Assembly (NCBI RefSeq): GCF_001522585.2
Contig: NZ_CP013372.1
Span: forward strand, 930,001 to 994,000
Source of the DNA: Burkholderia sp. NRF60-BP8
GTDB lineage: Bacteria; Pseudomonadota; Gammaproteobacteria; Burkholderiales; Burkholderiaceae
Length of the DNA stretch: 64,000 bases
Direction of reading: 5' to 3'
Numbering within the stretch: position 1 is the stretch's first letter; each line of letters opens with the position of its first letter. Both the position numbers and the translations under genes were made by a program. Under the pieces are notes generated by a model. The model was not told where the DNA came from, did no database searches, and saw nothing but the letters and a program-made list of their open reading frames with translations. Of the stretch, positions 21,927-30,201 are shown piece after piece.

Positions 21927-23102
21927 TCAGACGGCCTGTTCGGGCGACGACGCGACGACGCGGGCGGCGCGGGTCGGCTTGAAGCTGGCCGACCACATCA
22001 TCGCCGGCCGTTCGAACATCCGGTAGAACAGGTACGCCACCGGAATCGCGACGGCCATGAATGCGAACGACGGCCAGATCGACAGTTGCAGTTCGGAGTG
22101 GAACAGCACCGAGCCGAGGCAGACGAACAGCGGCAGGTGGACCAGGTACAGCGAGTAGCTGAAGTCGCCGAACCAGCTCAGCACGCGCAGCGGCGGGGTC
22201 GGGCGCGGCGGCCGGGCGAGCGCACGGTACAGGAAGCACGCGAAGCCGGCCGACCAGAGCTGGAACGCACCGTACTGGCCGAAATGGAATGCGCCGCAGC
22301 CGGCGGCCAGCAGCACGGCGGCCGCGACGTACCACGCGCGCGACGGCACGACGGCCGTGCCGTGAGACTGCTGCGCGCGCACGTCCGCGATCCATGCGCC
22401 GATCGTCCAGGACAGCCAGTACGACGTGAAGAACTGCAGGTCGTGCCGTTCGAGCAGCCACGCCGACGCGACGTTGACGAGCGCGACTGCGGCCACGACG
22501 GCCGGCATGCCGATGCGCCGGCGCAGCGCGAACAGCAGCGGGTAGATCGCGTAGAACTGCACTTCGAGCGACAGCGTCCACAATGCGCCGTTCGACCCGT
22601 ACGTGTAGCCGGCGACGCCCTGCAGCGAGAACAGGTTCACGAGGAACGCGACGAGGCCGACGTCGCGGATCTTGTGGCTGACGGGCTCGATCTGCAGGCT
22701 GACCGCATCGAGCGCGAGCGTGAACAGCAGCGCGGCGAGCAGCACCGGATAGATGCGCGCGAAGCGGCGCACCCAGAAGTTCGGCGCGTCGAGCCGGTAC
22801 GCGGGGTTGGTCGCGAGCTTGAGTGCCGCGTTGCGGTGGATGCAGTAGCCGCTGATCACGAAGAAGATCGGGACGCCGGCGGAGCCCCACGCGAACGGGA
22901 AGGTCAGGTAACCGGCGATCGCGCCCGGGCTCAGGGCATGACCGTAAGCATGATGGAAGCTCTGCATGCCGACCCAGACGACCTGGCGGCAGTGGAAATA
23001 GGCGACGAGCAGCGCCGCGAAGCCGCGCATCGCGTCGATCACGTGTTCCTTGTGATCGGCGACGGGCGGCGCGGCCAGAGACGATCCGCTGAAAGCTTGC
23101 AT
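21927..23102 (-). CDS. bceS: Membrane acyltransferase of the cepacian cluster
   Basis: A 391-residue acyltransferase-3 family membrane protein. HVIDAMRGFAALLVAYFHCRQ near the N-terminus is the family opening with the conserved Arg and His, and about ten membrane segments follow. It is transcribed against its neighbours bceR and bceT, with its own terminator. In the bce-II naming this is BceS, probably an O-acetyl transferase for cepacian sugars or their lipid-linked precursors. Which residue is modified cannot be told. Confidence 0.88.
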   Translation of the reverse strand: MQAFSGSSLAAPPVADHKEHVIDAMRGFAALLVAYFHCRQVVWVGMQSFHHAYGHALSPGAIAGYLTFPFAWGSAGVPIFFVISGYCIHRNAALKLATNPAYRLDAPNFWVRRFARIYPVLLAALLFTLALDAVSLQIEPVSHKIRDVGLVAFLVNLFSLQGVAGYTYGSNGALWTLSLEVQFYAIYPLLFALRRRIGMPAVVAAVALVNVASAWLLERHDLQFFTSYWLSWTIGAWIADVRAQQSHGTAVVPSRAWYVAAAVLLAAGCGAFHFGQYGAFQLWSAGFACFLYRALARPPRPTPPLRVLSWFGDFSYSLYLVHLPLFVCLGSVLFHSELQLSIWPSFAFMAVAIPVAYLFYRMFERPAMMWSASFKPTRAARVVASSPEQAV

Positions 23103-23319
23103 GCGATTCGGTTCCTTGCGACGGATGGACGGGAAGTTTCATCCAATCGTAATGCGCAAGAATTCGGTCAATGAATAAAAAAATCCCGCCCGAAAATTCC
23201 GGTATTCCACATCATGGGTTTATTCAGGGATGAAAGCGGGCCCGCGAGGGGCGCCAATTATTTGTCGATTTTTTTCTGATAGTTTGAAGCTCCAGTTGAT
23301 TGATGCAAGGAGCGGCAAG

Positions 23320-23463
23320 ATGGACATGCATTGGATCGCGAGCGCTGCAGTACTGTTGGTCATGGCCGTGCTGTCGGCGTACCGCGAGGCGCTGAAGAAC
23401 GAACCGATCCGCCCGGGCCTCGAGCGGGGCGGCGTGCCCTATATCGAGGAATTCGAATCGTAA
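23320..23463 (+). CDS. Small single-pass membrane protein, 47 residues
   Basis: The reading frame from ATG 23320 has an AAGGAG ribosome-binding site seven bases upstream. It encodes one hydrophobic segment (WIASAAVLLVMAVLSAY, residues 4-20) followed by a charged tail ending in YIEEFES. GC content in the coding part is well above the flanking AT-rich DNA, consistent with a real gene. It stands alone between bceS and bceT. I do not recognise a family and assign no function; a regulatory or structural small protein of the polysaccharide machinery is one possibility. Confidence 0.6.
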   Translation: MDMHWIASAAVLLVMAVLSAYREALKNEPIRPGLERGGVPYIEEFES

Positions 23464-23693
23464 GAATTTGTATCCGGGAAATCGGTAATTTGTTTCTGCT
23501 TCGGCAATCGGTTCGGCAATATCGACCGGATTGAAGCGATTATATTTTTTCCGAAATAATTGGGCAATCAGTCCATATCGAAAATGAGCGGAGTGGAATT
23601 GGCAGTACCGTCGATTCTCGATATGCCGTTCGGAACACAATCGCGCCGGGTCGCGGGTCGACGCGGCGCAGTCAACGCTATCAGGATGCGAAC
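23464..23693 (+). promoter_or_regulatory. AT-rich leader region upstream of bceT with short repeats
   Basis: This 230-base stretch contains two exact direct repeats TCGGCAAT (23501-23508 and 23513-23520) and a near copy TCGGTAAT (23482-23489). Downstream is an inverted pair CATATCGA (23574-23581) and TCGATATG (23618-23625). The 12-base spacing of the two exact repeats is close to one helical turn, as for tandem protein-binding sites. No coding frame is convincing here. Promoter position is not clear. Confidence 0.4.
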
Positions 23694-24581
23694 ATGTTGA
23701 AAGTCACCAAGGCCGTGTTCCCCGTTGCCGGTCTCGGCACGCGGTTCCTCCCGGCAACGAAGGCGAGCCCGAAGGAAATGTTGCCCGTCGTCGACAAGCC
23801 GCTGATTCAGTACGCGGTCGAGGAAGCGATCAACGCCGGCATCACCGAGATGATCTTCGTGACCGGGCGCAGCAAGCGCGCGATCGAGGATCATTTCGAC
23901 AAGTCGTACGAGATCGAGGCCGAGCTCGAGGCGCGCGGCAAGGAAAAGCTGCTCGAACTCGTGCGCAGCATCAAGCCGAGCCACGTCAACTGCTTCTACG
24001 TACGCCAGCCGGAAGCGCTCGGTCTCGGCCACGCGGTGCTGTGCGCGGAGAAGCTCGTGCACGGCGAGCCGTTCGCGGTGGTCCTCGCCGACGACCTGCT
24101 GCACGGCGAACAGCCGGTGCTCAAGCAGCTCGTCGACGTGTTCGACCACTATCACAGCTCGGTGATCGGGGTCGAGACGATCCCGCGCGAGGACAGCCGC
24201 TCGTACGGCGTCGTCGAAGGCCGGGAGTGGGAAGAGGACATCATCAAGCTGTCGGGCATCATCGAGAAGCCGGCGCCCGAGGACGCGCCGTCGAATCTCG
24301 GCGTGGTCGGCCGCTACGTGTTCATGCCGACGATCTTCGATCACCTGCGCAAGCTCAAGCCGGGCGCGGGCGGCGAACTGCAGCTCACCGACGCCGTCCA
24401 GTCGCTGCTCGCGAACGAGCAGGTGCTCGCGTACCGCTACTACGGCACGCGTTTCGACTGCGGCAGCAAGATCGGCTATCTGAAGGCTACCGTCGAGCTC
24501 GCGCTCCAGCATCCGGAAGTGAGCCGCGAATTCGAGGCGTACCTGCGTACCTGCTTGCCCGCGCTGGCTGCCGTCGCTTAA
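23694..24581 (+). CDS. bceT: UTP-glucose-1-phosphate uridylyltransferase
   Basis: A 295-residue GalU-type nucleotidyltransferase that makes UDP-glucose from UTP and glucose 1-phosphate. The nucleotide-binding signature [21 protein letters not shown] is at residues 8-28 and [14 protein letters not shown] follows it; later [10 protein letters not shown] and [14 protein letters not shown] are standard GalU segments. UDP-glucose feeds UDP-galactose and UDP-glucuronate for cepacian. Burkholderia usually has another galU copy elsewhere, so this one may be dedicated to exopolysaccharide, which is inference. The gene has its own terminator. Confidence 0.95.
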   Translation: MLKVTKAVFPVAGLGTRFLPATKASPKEMLPVVDKPLIQYAVEEAINAGITEMIFVTGRSKRAIEDHFDKSYEIEAELEARGKEKLLELVRSIKPSHVNCFYVRQPEALGLGHAVLCAEKLVHGEPFAVVLADDLLHGEQPVLKQLVDVFDHYHSSVIGVETIPREDSRSYGVVEGREWEEDIIKLSGIIEKPAPEDAPSNLGVVGRYVFMPTIFDHLRKLKPGAGGELQLTDAVQSLLANEQVLAYRYYGTRFDCGSKIGYLKATVELALQHPEVSREFEAYLRTCLPALAAVA

Positions 24582-24624
24582 GCGGCCGCGCGCTCCGTCG
24601 TTTCAGGTGGTGGTTGTTCCGTTG

Positions 24625-24655
24625 GCCCCGGCCGCTCGCGCGCCGGGGCTTTTTT
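24625..24655 (+). terminator. Rho-independent terminator after bceT
   Basis: GCCCCGG (24625-24631) pairs with CCGGGGC (24643-24649), followed by TTTTTT. It is 44 bases after the bceT stop. The remainder of the gap to 24954 is GC-rich, without a convincing frame, repeat or promoter. Confidence 0.85.
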
Positions 24656-24954
24656 GTGTTTGCGCGTGCACGAGCCTGGTGCGCGACGCTTGCATGTGGT
24701 GCCGGCAATGTGCGGAGGGCGGCGCCGCGCGGCGCGCGAAATGTGCCGATGACGCGGGATGTCGCGCGTGAAACCGGTGCCGAAGCATGCATCGCGTGAC
24801 CGGATCGGTGGACGGGTTGCGCGGCATGCATGACGCGCGCGTGGGCGTTGCCCGATGACGCAACGTGGGCTGCGATGCCATCGGCCGCCGACTTCATCGC
24901 CGGTATCGCGGCGTTGCGATTCGGCGTCTGCCGCGTGCCGCGTCCGTGTGCCGC

Positions 24955-26073
24955 TCAGCGCGGCGACGCGCTCGGCTGCGCGGCGAAGTGCCGGGCCAGC
25001 ATCGCGGCGATCGGCTTCTTGAAGTCGAGCAGCCGCTTTTCGAGATAACGCCAGGACAGGTGCGCGAGCAGCACGGCGAGCGCGAATTGCAGCACTTCCG
25101 GCAGCGCGTCGCGGACGATGTCCGGTATCGGCACGTGCGCGAACGACGCGGGCAGCACGCCGAAGCGCGCCGGAATCAGGTTGTGGAACAGGTAGAAGCC
25201 GTAGCTGATCGTGCCGAGATAGACGAGCGGCGCCCAGTCGAGCAGCGCGACGACCGGATGCTCGGGCTCGCTGACGATCCACAGCATCAGCGCGCCGAGC
25301 GACGCGGACAGGCCGAGATCCGCGAGCCCCGCGACCGCATCGGGCAACGCCGTGCAGGCGGGCAGCACGAGGAAGAACGCGACGCCGGCCGCGCCGAGCC
25401 AGCCGGGGGGCACGCGGCGCGCGGCGGCCGCGCCGCGATCGGCGAGCGCCATCGCGCCGACGCCGCCGAGCGCGATCAACGCGAAATTCCACGGGGAAAA
25501 CGCGTAGATCAGCACCGGCGACGCGTCCGACAGGTAGAGCGCGAGATGCGCGAGCGCGCACAGCGCGACGGCCGCGACGCCGAGCGCGACGTGTCGCGCG
25601 GCGGGCACCGCGAGCAGCGCGAGCGGGGCGATCAGATAGAACTGCTGTTCAACGGCGAGGCTCCAGAAGTGCGACGTGGAGCCCGGCCAGCCGTCCTTGA
25701 CGACGCCGATCCAGTAATTCGACAGGAACGCCGCGTGCCACGCGAGCCCGAGGTTGACGCCGCGCTGGTAGAACAGCGCGTGCGCGATCGCGAGCGCCGC
25801 GAGCAGCAGGTAATACACGGGAAAGATCCGCAGCGCGCGCTTCGCGAGGAACAGCGCCAGCGCGTGGCGGCGCGTCATGGTGCCGCGCTCGACCGCCTGG
25901 CGGTTGCGATGCAGCTCGCCGACGATCAGGAATCCGCTGATGAGGAAAAACGTCCACACGCCGAGCTTGCCGACGTCGACGGCAAGGACATGGCCCTTGT
26001 GGGACAGGAAAACGAGGATGACGGCGAGGGCTCGCAGGCCGTCGAGTCCTTTGACGTATCTGACTTCGCGCAT
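24955..26073 (-). CDS. bceU: Membrane acyltransferase at the end of the cepacian cluster
   Basis: A 372-residue acyltransferase-3 family protein from ATG 26073; an in-frame extension to 26286 is rejected because it would cross the promoter region. RYVKGLDGLRALAVILVFLSH carries the family Arg and the conserved His near the membrane. About ten hydrophobic segments follow. A -10-like TATACT lies on the minus strand at 26101-26106, putting a start of transcription some 20 bases before the ATG. It is the third such enzyme here and matches BceU by order. Cepacian carries several acetyl groups, which could explain three enzymes. Confidence 0.85.
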   Translation of the reverse strand: MREVRYVKGLDGLRALAVILVFLSHKGHVLAVDVGKLGVWTFFLISGFLIVGELHRNRQAVERGTMTRRHALALFLAKRALRIFPVYYLLLAALAIAHALFYQRGVNLGLAWHAAFLSNYWIGVVKDGWPGSTSHFWSLAVEQQFYLIAPLALLAVPAARHVALGVAAVALCALAHLALYLSDASPVLIYAFSPWNFALIALGGVGAMALADRGAAAARRVPPGWLGAAGVAFFLVLPACTALPDAVAGLADLGLSASLGALMLWIVSEPEHPVVALLDWAPLVYLGTISYGFYLFHNLIPARFGVLPASFAHVPIPDIVRDALPEVLQFALAVLLAHLSWRYLEKRLLDFKKPIAAMLARHFAAQPSASPR

Positions 26074-26374
26074 GGAGGCATCCGGGCATTGAGCGAGCCC
26101 AGTATAGGTGCGCAAATATCGAACGTAATTCGCGTTCGGACGTATACGTGAAGGCGTTTTTCGACGTGAGGGGCGGTTTGCGCATGTGCGCTCCCTGCGT
26201 AAAACGGACCCTCGAGCGTCGATGAAGTCGGTCGCGCGCAACAAAACCTGCGGGAAACCCCGTGAAAACGCATAAAAGTACTGCACGAAGCGTCAAGGCG
26301 CTTGTAGAATCCGGCGTTGAAGCGCGCGCGTTGCACGCTTCGTGTATCCAACGACCACACCTGGTAGGAGAAAC
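26074..26374. promoter_or_regulatory. Divergent promoter region of bceU and the HU gene
   Basis: For the HU gene, TAGAAT (26305-26310) preceded by TG forms an extended -10, with CTGCAC (26281-26286) as a weak -35 at 18-base spacing; the ribosome-binding site TAGGAG is at 26365-26370. For bceU, TATACT is read on the minus strand at 26101-26106. A GTATAC at 26142-26147 fits the GTWWAC word. I see no open reading frame here. Confidence 0.5.
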
Positions 26375-26824
26375 ATGGCGACTTCCGCAAAAAAGGTGGC
26401 CAAGAAGGCTGCCGCACCGGCCACCAAGAAAGTGGCTGCCAAAAAGGCTGCGCCCGCGAAGAAAGTAGTGGCCAAGAAGGCTGTCGCGAAGGCAGCACCG
26501 GCTGCTCCGACGCCGCTGAAGGACAAGTTCACGAAGGCATCGCTCGCAACGCACATCGCTGAGCGCGCAGCTGTCGAAGTGAAGGCGGTCAAGGCAGTGC
26601 TCGTCGCACTCGAGAACGTCGTGCTGGGCTCGGTTCACAAGAAGGGCGCAGGCGAGTTCACGCTGCCGGGTCTGCTGAAGATCACGGCACAAGTCGTGCC
26701 GGCGAAGAAGAAGCGCTTCGGCAAGGATCCGTTCACGGGCGAAGAGCGTTGGTTCCCGGCGAAGCCGGCCAGCGTGCGCGTGAAGGCACGTGCGCTGAAG
26801 AAGCTGAAGGACGCGGCAGCGTAA
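26375..26824 (+). CDS. HU-family DNA-binding protein with histone H1-like N-terminal tail
   Basis: A 149-residue protein in two parts. Residues 1-47 are an Ala/Lys/Pro tail made of KKAA and AKKV-like repeats resembling eukaryotic histone H1 tails. Residues 48-149 form an HU/IHF-like domain (KDKFTKASLATHIAE to the C-terminus), including GEFTLPGLLKI and a divergent DNA-binding arm FTGEERWFPAKPA. Mycobacterial HupB has a similar tail at the C-terminus, so the domain order is reversed here. The expected role is nucleoid compaction and broad regulation. A strong ribosome-binding site and terminator suggest a monocistronic, well-expressed gene. Confidence 0.92.
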   Translation: MATSAKKVAKKAAAPATKKVAAKKAAPAKKVVAKKAVAKAAPAAPTPLKDKFTKASLATHIAERAAVEVKAVKAVLVALENVVLGSVHKKGAGEFTLPGLLKITAQVVPAKKKRFGKDPFTGEERWFPAKPASVRVKARALKKLKDAAA

Positions 26825-26830
26825 TGCCGC

Positions 26831-26909
26831 GCAACGACTGCCGAATGCAAGTCGGCAGTCGTTGCGATGTCCCGCGATCCCCGTACGCGACAGCGTGCGG
26901 GGATTTTTA
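26831..26909 (+). terminator. Tandem hairpins ending the HU transcript
   Basis: A perfect 12-base-pair stem (26831-26842 with 26854-26865) is followed by a second stem of about 12 pairs (26877-26888 with 26893-26904, one G-T) and TTTTT. The second is a strong intrinsic terminator; the first may protect the mRNA 3' end. Confidence 0.85.
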
Positions 26910-27102
26910 TTGCGCTGCGTAAATCGCGCGGCAGCAAACCGCCGGCGTGGCGACGAGCGGTTGCCCGACGCACGACGGGCAGCGGATCGCATGTCGCGCA
27001 TTCGCATTCGCATCCGTATGCGCATCGCCGAGCGGCGACCTTCATGCGCGCGAGGCGCTGTTTCGTCGCATTCCGTAGCGAGCGCACCGCAGGTTTGCCA
27101 TC

Positions 27103-27610
27103 GTGACCGAGACCATCGCGCACGACATCGCCGGCCAGGTCGCCGCTGCGCGCGCCGCGATCGAACGGCGGCTCGGTGCGATGCTGCAAGCGATCCACCT
27201 GTTCGGATCGGCGCTCGATGGCGGCCTAAAACCGCGCAGCGACATCGATTTGCTGGTGACGGTCGCGGTGCGCCCGGACGAAGGGGCGCGTCGCGCGCCG
27301 ATGTCGGACCTACTCGGCGTGTCGGCGCCGCCCGGTCGCGGCGGCATGCGTGCGCAGGAGGTCACCGTCATCGCGCACGGCGACGTGGTGCCGTGGCGTC
27401 ATCCGGCGCGACGCGAACTGCAATTCGGCGCATGGCTGCGCCGCGACGTGGGTGCTGGAGCGCTTGCCGGACGCGCGCCGGCCGGTCGTAGCGGCTGCGC
27501 GTGCCGCCTATCTCGATGGCGAAGCGGGCGCGGCGATCCTGTCGGACGAGCCGCTGGCCGAATTCATCGGCTACGCGCGGCGGACGGTCGAGTCGATGCT
27601 GTCGCGATAG
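27103..27610 (+). pseudogene. Decayed aminoglycoside nucleotidyltransferase (aadA-like)
   Basis: The first frame (GTG 27103) gives 116 residues closely resembling the N-terminal part of AadA-type ANT(3'')/ANT(9) enzymes, with the nucleotidyltransferase motif HLFGSALDGGLKPRSDIDLL and then VPWRHPARRELQFGAWLRRD. At about 27448-27452 homology jumps to another frame, which continues WVLERLPDARRPVVAAARAA to the stop at 27610, matching the last 50 residues of AadA. Roughly 90 central residues are missing, so an internal deletion with a frame change has destroyed the helical substrate-binding domain. No resistance is expected. The ancestral gene was probably a chromosomal, not integron-borne, copy since no attC site is visible. 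Confidence 0.75.
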
Positions 27611-27756
27611 CATCGGCGCCGACGATGCGCGCTACCGGTTGAGCGGCCAGCCGCGGATAGCGAACGCGCGCGAGCCGGCTCCATGCGCGAATCGTCGAGC
27701 CGGGCGGCATGCCGGCAACCCGGCGCGGCGTCACGCGAGCGCTGGCCGCCTCGTCG

Positions 27757-28230
27757 TCAGCCCGCCGTGCCCGCAAAGGCGGCCTTCAGCGCGGCGTCGT
27801 CGAACTTGGTCATCTGCATCATCGCGGCGGCCACGCGCGCCGCCTTGACCGCGTCGCGATCGGCCATCATCGGGATGAGCGCTTCCGGAACGATCTGCCA
27901 CGACACGCCGTAACGATCCCTCAGCCAGCCGCAGCCGTCGGCCGTGCCGCCGTTGTCAAGCAGGGCGCTCCAGTAGCGGTCGAGTTCCGCCTGGTCCGCG
28001 CAACTGACGAGCAGCGACATCGCGTGGTTGAACGTCTCCGTGCGCGGATGACTCATCGCAAGGAACGGCTGCCCGAACAGCTCGAATTCGACCATCCGCG
28101 TGCCGTCGGTGCCGGGCACCGCCGTGACGCGCACGATGCGCGAATCCGGAAAGATGCCGGCATAGAAGGCCGCTGCTTCTTCGGCTTCCGTCGAATACCA
28201 GAGAAAAGGCGTGATCTTCTGAATCGTCAT
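27757..28230 (-). CDS. VOC-family protein (PhnB/3-demethylubiquinone methyltransferase-like fold)
   Basis: A 157-residue protein beginning QKITPFLWYSTEAEEAAAFY, a common opening of PhnB-like glyoxalase-superfamily proteins, and containing GRYGVSW-like text (DRYGVSWQIVPEAL) near the end. These proteins bind a metal or small ligand in a paired beta-alpha-beta-beta-beta fold, but most members have no assigned reaction. The start is ATG 28230. It is alone between a pseudogene and the porin gene, giving no functional context. Confidence 0.85.
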   Translation of the reverse strand: MTIQKITPFLWYSTEAEEAAAFYAGIFPDSRIVRVTAVPGTDGTRMVEFELFGQPFLAMSHPRTETFNHAMSLLVSCADQAELDRYWSALLDNGGTADGCGWLRDRYGVSWQIVPEALIPMMADRDAVKAARVAAAMMQMTKFDDAALKAAFAGTAG

Positions 28231-28534
28231 GACGAGTCTCCTGTCTGTATGGGTCCGGGGCAAACCGTGTGCCGCCATCGACACGACGGACGACGCCTGC
28301 CGGAATCGACGCGCGGCGCGAACAAATTCCGCATCGGTCGAGCCGGGCGACGCCGGCTGTGCGGATGGTAGTCGTCCTACGGAGAAACGGCGACCTCTTT
28401 GGACAGGGAAAACGGCGTTGCGGGGGCATTGCAGCCGCCAGGTGCCTCTGCCGAGCCACCGACCTATGTCGGGGCCCGGCTTTGCCGCGGTGGCGGCGGC
28501 ATGCGATGTCGGCTCCGCCGACGGGCGCCGGACG
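28231..28534. other. Non-coding gap upstream of the VOC gene
   Basis: GC-rich sequence between the VOC gene start and the porin terminator. I see no convincing reading frame, repeat or promoter pair. Longer minus-strand frames here only extend the VOC frame without homology. Confidence 0.5.
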
Positions 28535-28570
28535 AAAAAAAGCCAGCCGCGGCCGAAACCGGGGCTGGCT
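28535..28570 (-). terminator. Rho-independent terminator after the porin gene
   Basis: On the minus strand AGCCAGCC (28563-28570) pairs with GGCTGGCT (28541-28548), followed by a run of seven T residues ending at 28535. It is 53 bases downstream of the porin stop. Confidence 0.85.
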
Positions 28571-28623
28571 TTCCAGGTCGGCGGCAACGCGTCGGAGACG
28601 CCATGCCGCCGGATACTTCGTTT

Positions 28624-29781
28624 TTAGAACTTGTGACGCAGGCCGAGTGCGACGATTTCCTGCGAGCTCTTGCCGGCGATGCCGTACGAGCCGACCGACG
28701 CTTGCGCATCGCTGCCGTCGGCGTTGTGGCCGCTTGCGTGCTGGTATGCGCCAACCAGGTAGATGTCCGTACGCTTCGACAGCGAGTAGTCCGCGCCGAG
28801 CGAAACCTGGTGGTACTTGGCGTCCGTCTGGCCGCTACCCTTCGTGTAGATGTAGCCGACGCCCAGCAGCAGCGGTGCCGATGCCTGGTACGTGACGAAC
28901 GCGCGGCCCGTGTTGTACTTCTGGTTCGTGCCGAAGCCCGAGTTCGCATCCGCCTTGTACTGCGCGTTGCTGTAGCCGAGGCCGAACGTCACCGGGCCGA
29001 ATGCATACTGGCCAGCGACTTGCGCGATGCCGATCGACGATGCCGACGTGTACGCGTTGTTGATGAACGCGCCTGAGCCGTCGAAGATCGCGTCCGACGT
29101 GCCTGCCCAGCCGGTGCGCTGGCCGGTTGCGCTCAGCGGAGCCGAGTTGTTCGCGTGGAAGTAACCTGCAGCCAGGCCGAGCGGGCCGTTGTTGTACGCT
29201 GCCGCTGCCGCCCACGTCTGACCCTTGCCGGTTGCGCCGGCGACGCCGCCGAGCGCGTACATCGCTTCGACCTGCAGGCCTGCCCAGACCGGCGACGTGT
29301 ACTTGATCGCGTTGCTGACGCGCAGGCTGTTGTCGTTGTTGTCGACGTCGCCCGGCGTGGCGAACACGCTGCCGAAGTAGTTGTCAGCCGTGACTGCCTG
29401 AACCAGGTCGACGAGCGGGTCGTACTGGCGACCCAGCGTCAGCGTACCGTACTGGTCGCTTTGCAGACCGACGAAAGCCTGGCGACCGAACATGCGGCCA
29501 CCCTGGCCCAGTGCACCCGATGCCGAGTTGAAGCCGTTTTCCAACTGGAAGATCGCCTTCAGGCCGCCACCGAGGTCTTCCGAACCCTTCAGGCCGAAGC
29601 GGCTGCCTTGCAGGTTGCCGCTACCCATCGACCACGAATTGTTACCTTGACCATCGTTGCCGTGAACATAGGTGATCGACGTGTCGATCACGCCGTACAG
29701 CGTCACGCTCGACTGAGCTTGAGCAGCGCCGGCCGCGCCCAGCAGGGCGAGCGAGAGGGTCGAGAGAGCAAGTTTCTTCAT
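28624..29781 (-). CDS. Gram-negative general porin, OmpC family
   Basis: A 385-residue outer-membrane porin. The signal peptide MKKLALSTLSLALLGAAGAA ends in AQA before QSSVTLYGVIDTS, the usual mature start of burkholderial trimeric porins. It contains GSRFGLKGSEDLGGGLKAIF and ends in the C-terminal phenylalanine (HKF) needed for BAM-dependent insertion. The expected fold is a 16-strand barrel for small hydrophilic solutes. GGAG precedes the start. Codon use is strongly biased, as in highly expressed genes. Burkholderia has many paralogues, so no specific gene symbol is given. Confidence 0.94.
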   Translation of the reverse strand: MKKLALSTLSLALLGAAGAAQAQSSVTLYGVIDTSITYVHGNDGQGNNSWSMGSGNLQGSRFGLKGSEDLGGGLKAIFQLENGFNSASGALGQGGRMFGRQAFVGLQSDQYGTLTLGRQYDPLVDLVQAVTADNYFGSVFATPGDVDNNDNSLRVSNAIKYTSPVWAGLQVEAMYALGGVAGATGKGQTWAAAAAYNNGPLGLAAGYFHANNSAPLSATGQRTGWAGTSDAIFDGSGAFINNAYTSASSIGIAQVAGQYAFGPVTFGLGYSNAQYKADANSGFGTNQKYNTGRAFVTYQASAPLLLGVGYIYTKGSGQTDAKYHQVSLGADYSLSKRTDIYLVGAYQHASGHNADGSDAQASVGSYGIAGKSSQEIVALGLRHKF

Positions 29782-30201
29782 CGTTGAGTTTCTCCACGCA
29801 AGTGATTCATCGTTATTTGTTGCGGATTGGAGAATAGCTCAGTGCCATACACGCAAGAAAGCTTAAAAAATAAAGTGTCTCGAAAAGGTAACAGCGGGAA
29901 AAAGTCCATATATATCAAGCACATCAACGACTGTTCCTGTTTGTGAAATAGTTGACAATTGCTGCGCCGCGATTGTTTCAATAGTTGATGCGGATGCCGG
30001 CAGACCCCCTGTTTCGGCCCGTTGCGGCAGGAAAACGAGGGTGTGCAAACGTTTGCGATTGCAGGTGCGTGCGCGTCGACGTGTCGAGAACGCGCCGGCG
30101 CCGCACGTATGCGCGGCGGACGTCGGGACTGCAAAGCCGCGAGCGGGTGTGCCGGGGCCGCCGCGAGATCGATGCGCGGCGTTTTTCAGCGGGCGGGCAA
30201 A
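29782..30201 (-). promoter_or_regulatory. Porin promoter region and non-coding gap
   Basis: The 200 bases next to the porin gene are AT-rich and include, on the minus strand, a -10-like TATTCT (29831-29836) and a -35-like TTGCGT (29851-29856) with short spacing. The porin ribosome-binding GGAG is close to the start. The part from about 30040 to 30201 is GC-rich and shows no convincing gene. Long untranslated leaders are common in regulated porin genes, but none is proved here. Confidence 0.4.

Noticed and set aside
26991..27030. GCATTC/GCATCC-like repeats before the aadA relic as a binding array
   Set aside because: Units are degenerate and short, and could be chance in this composition.
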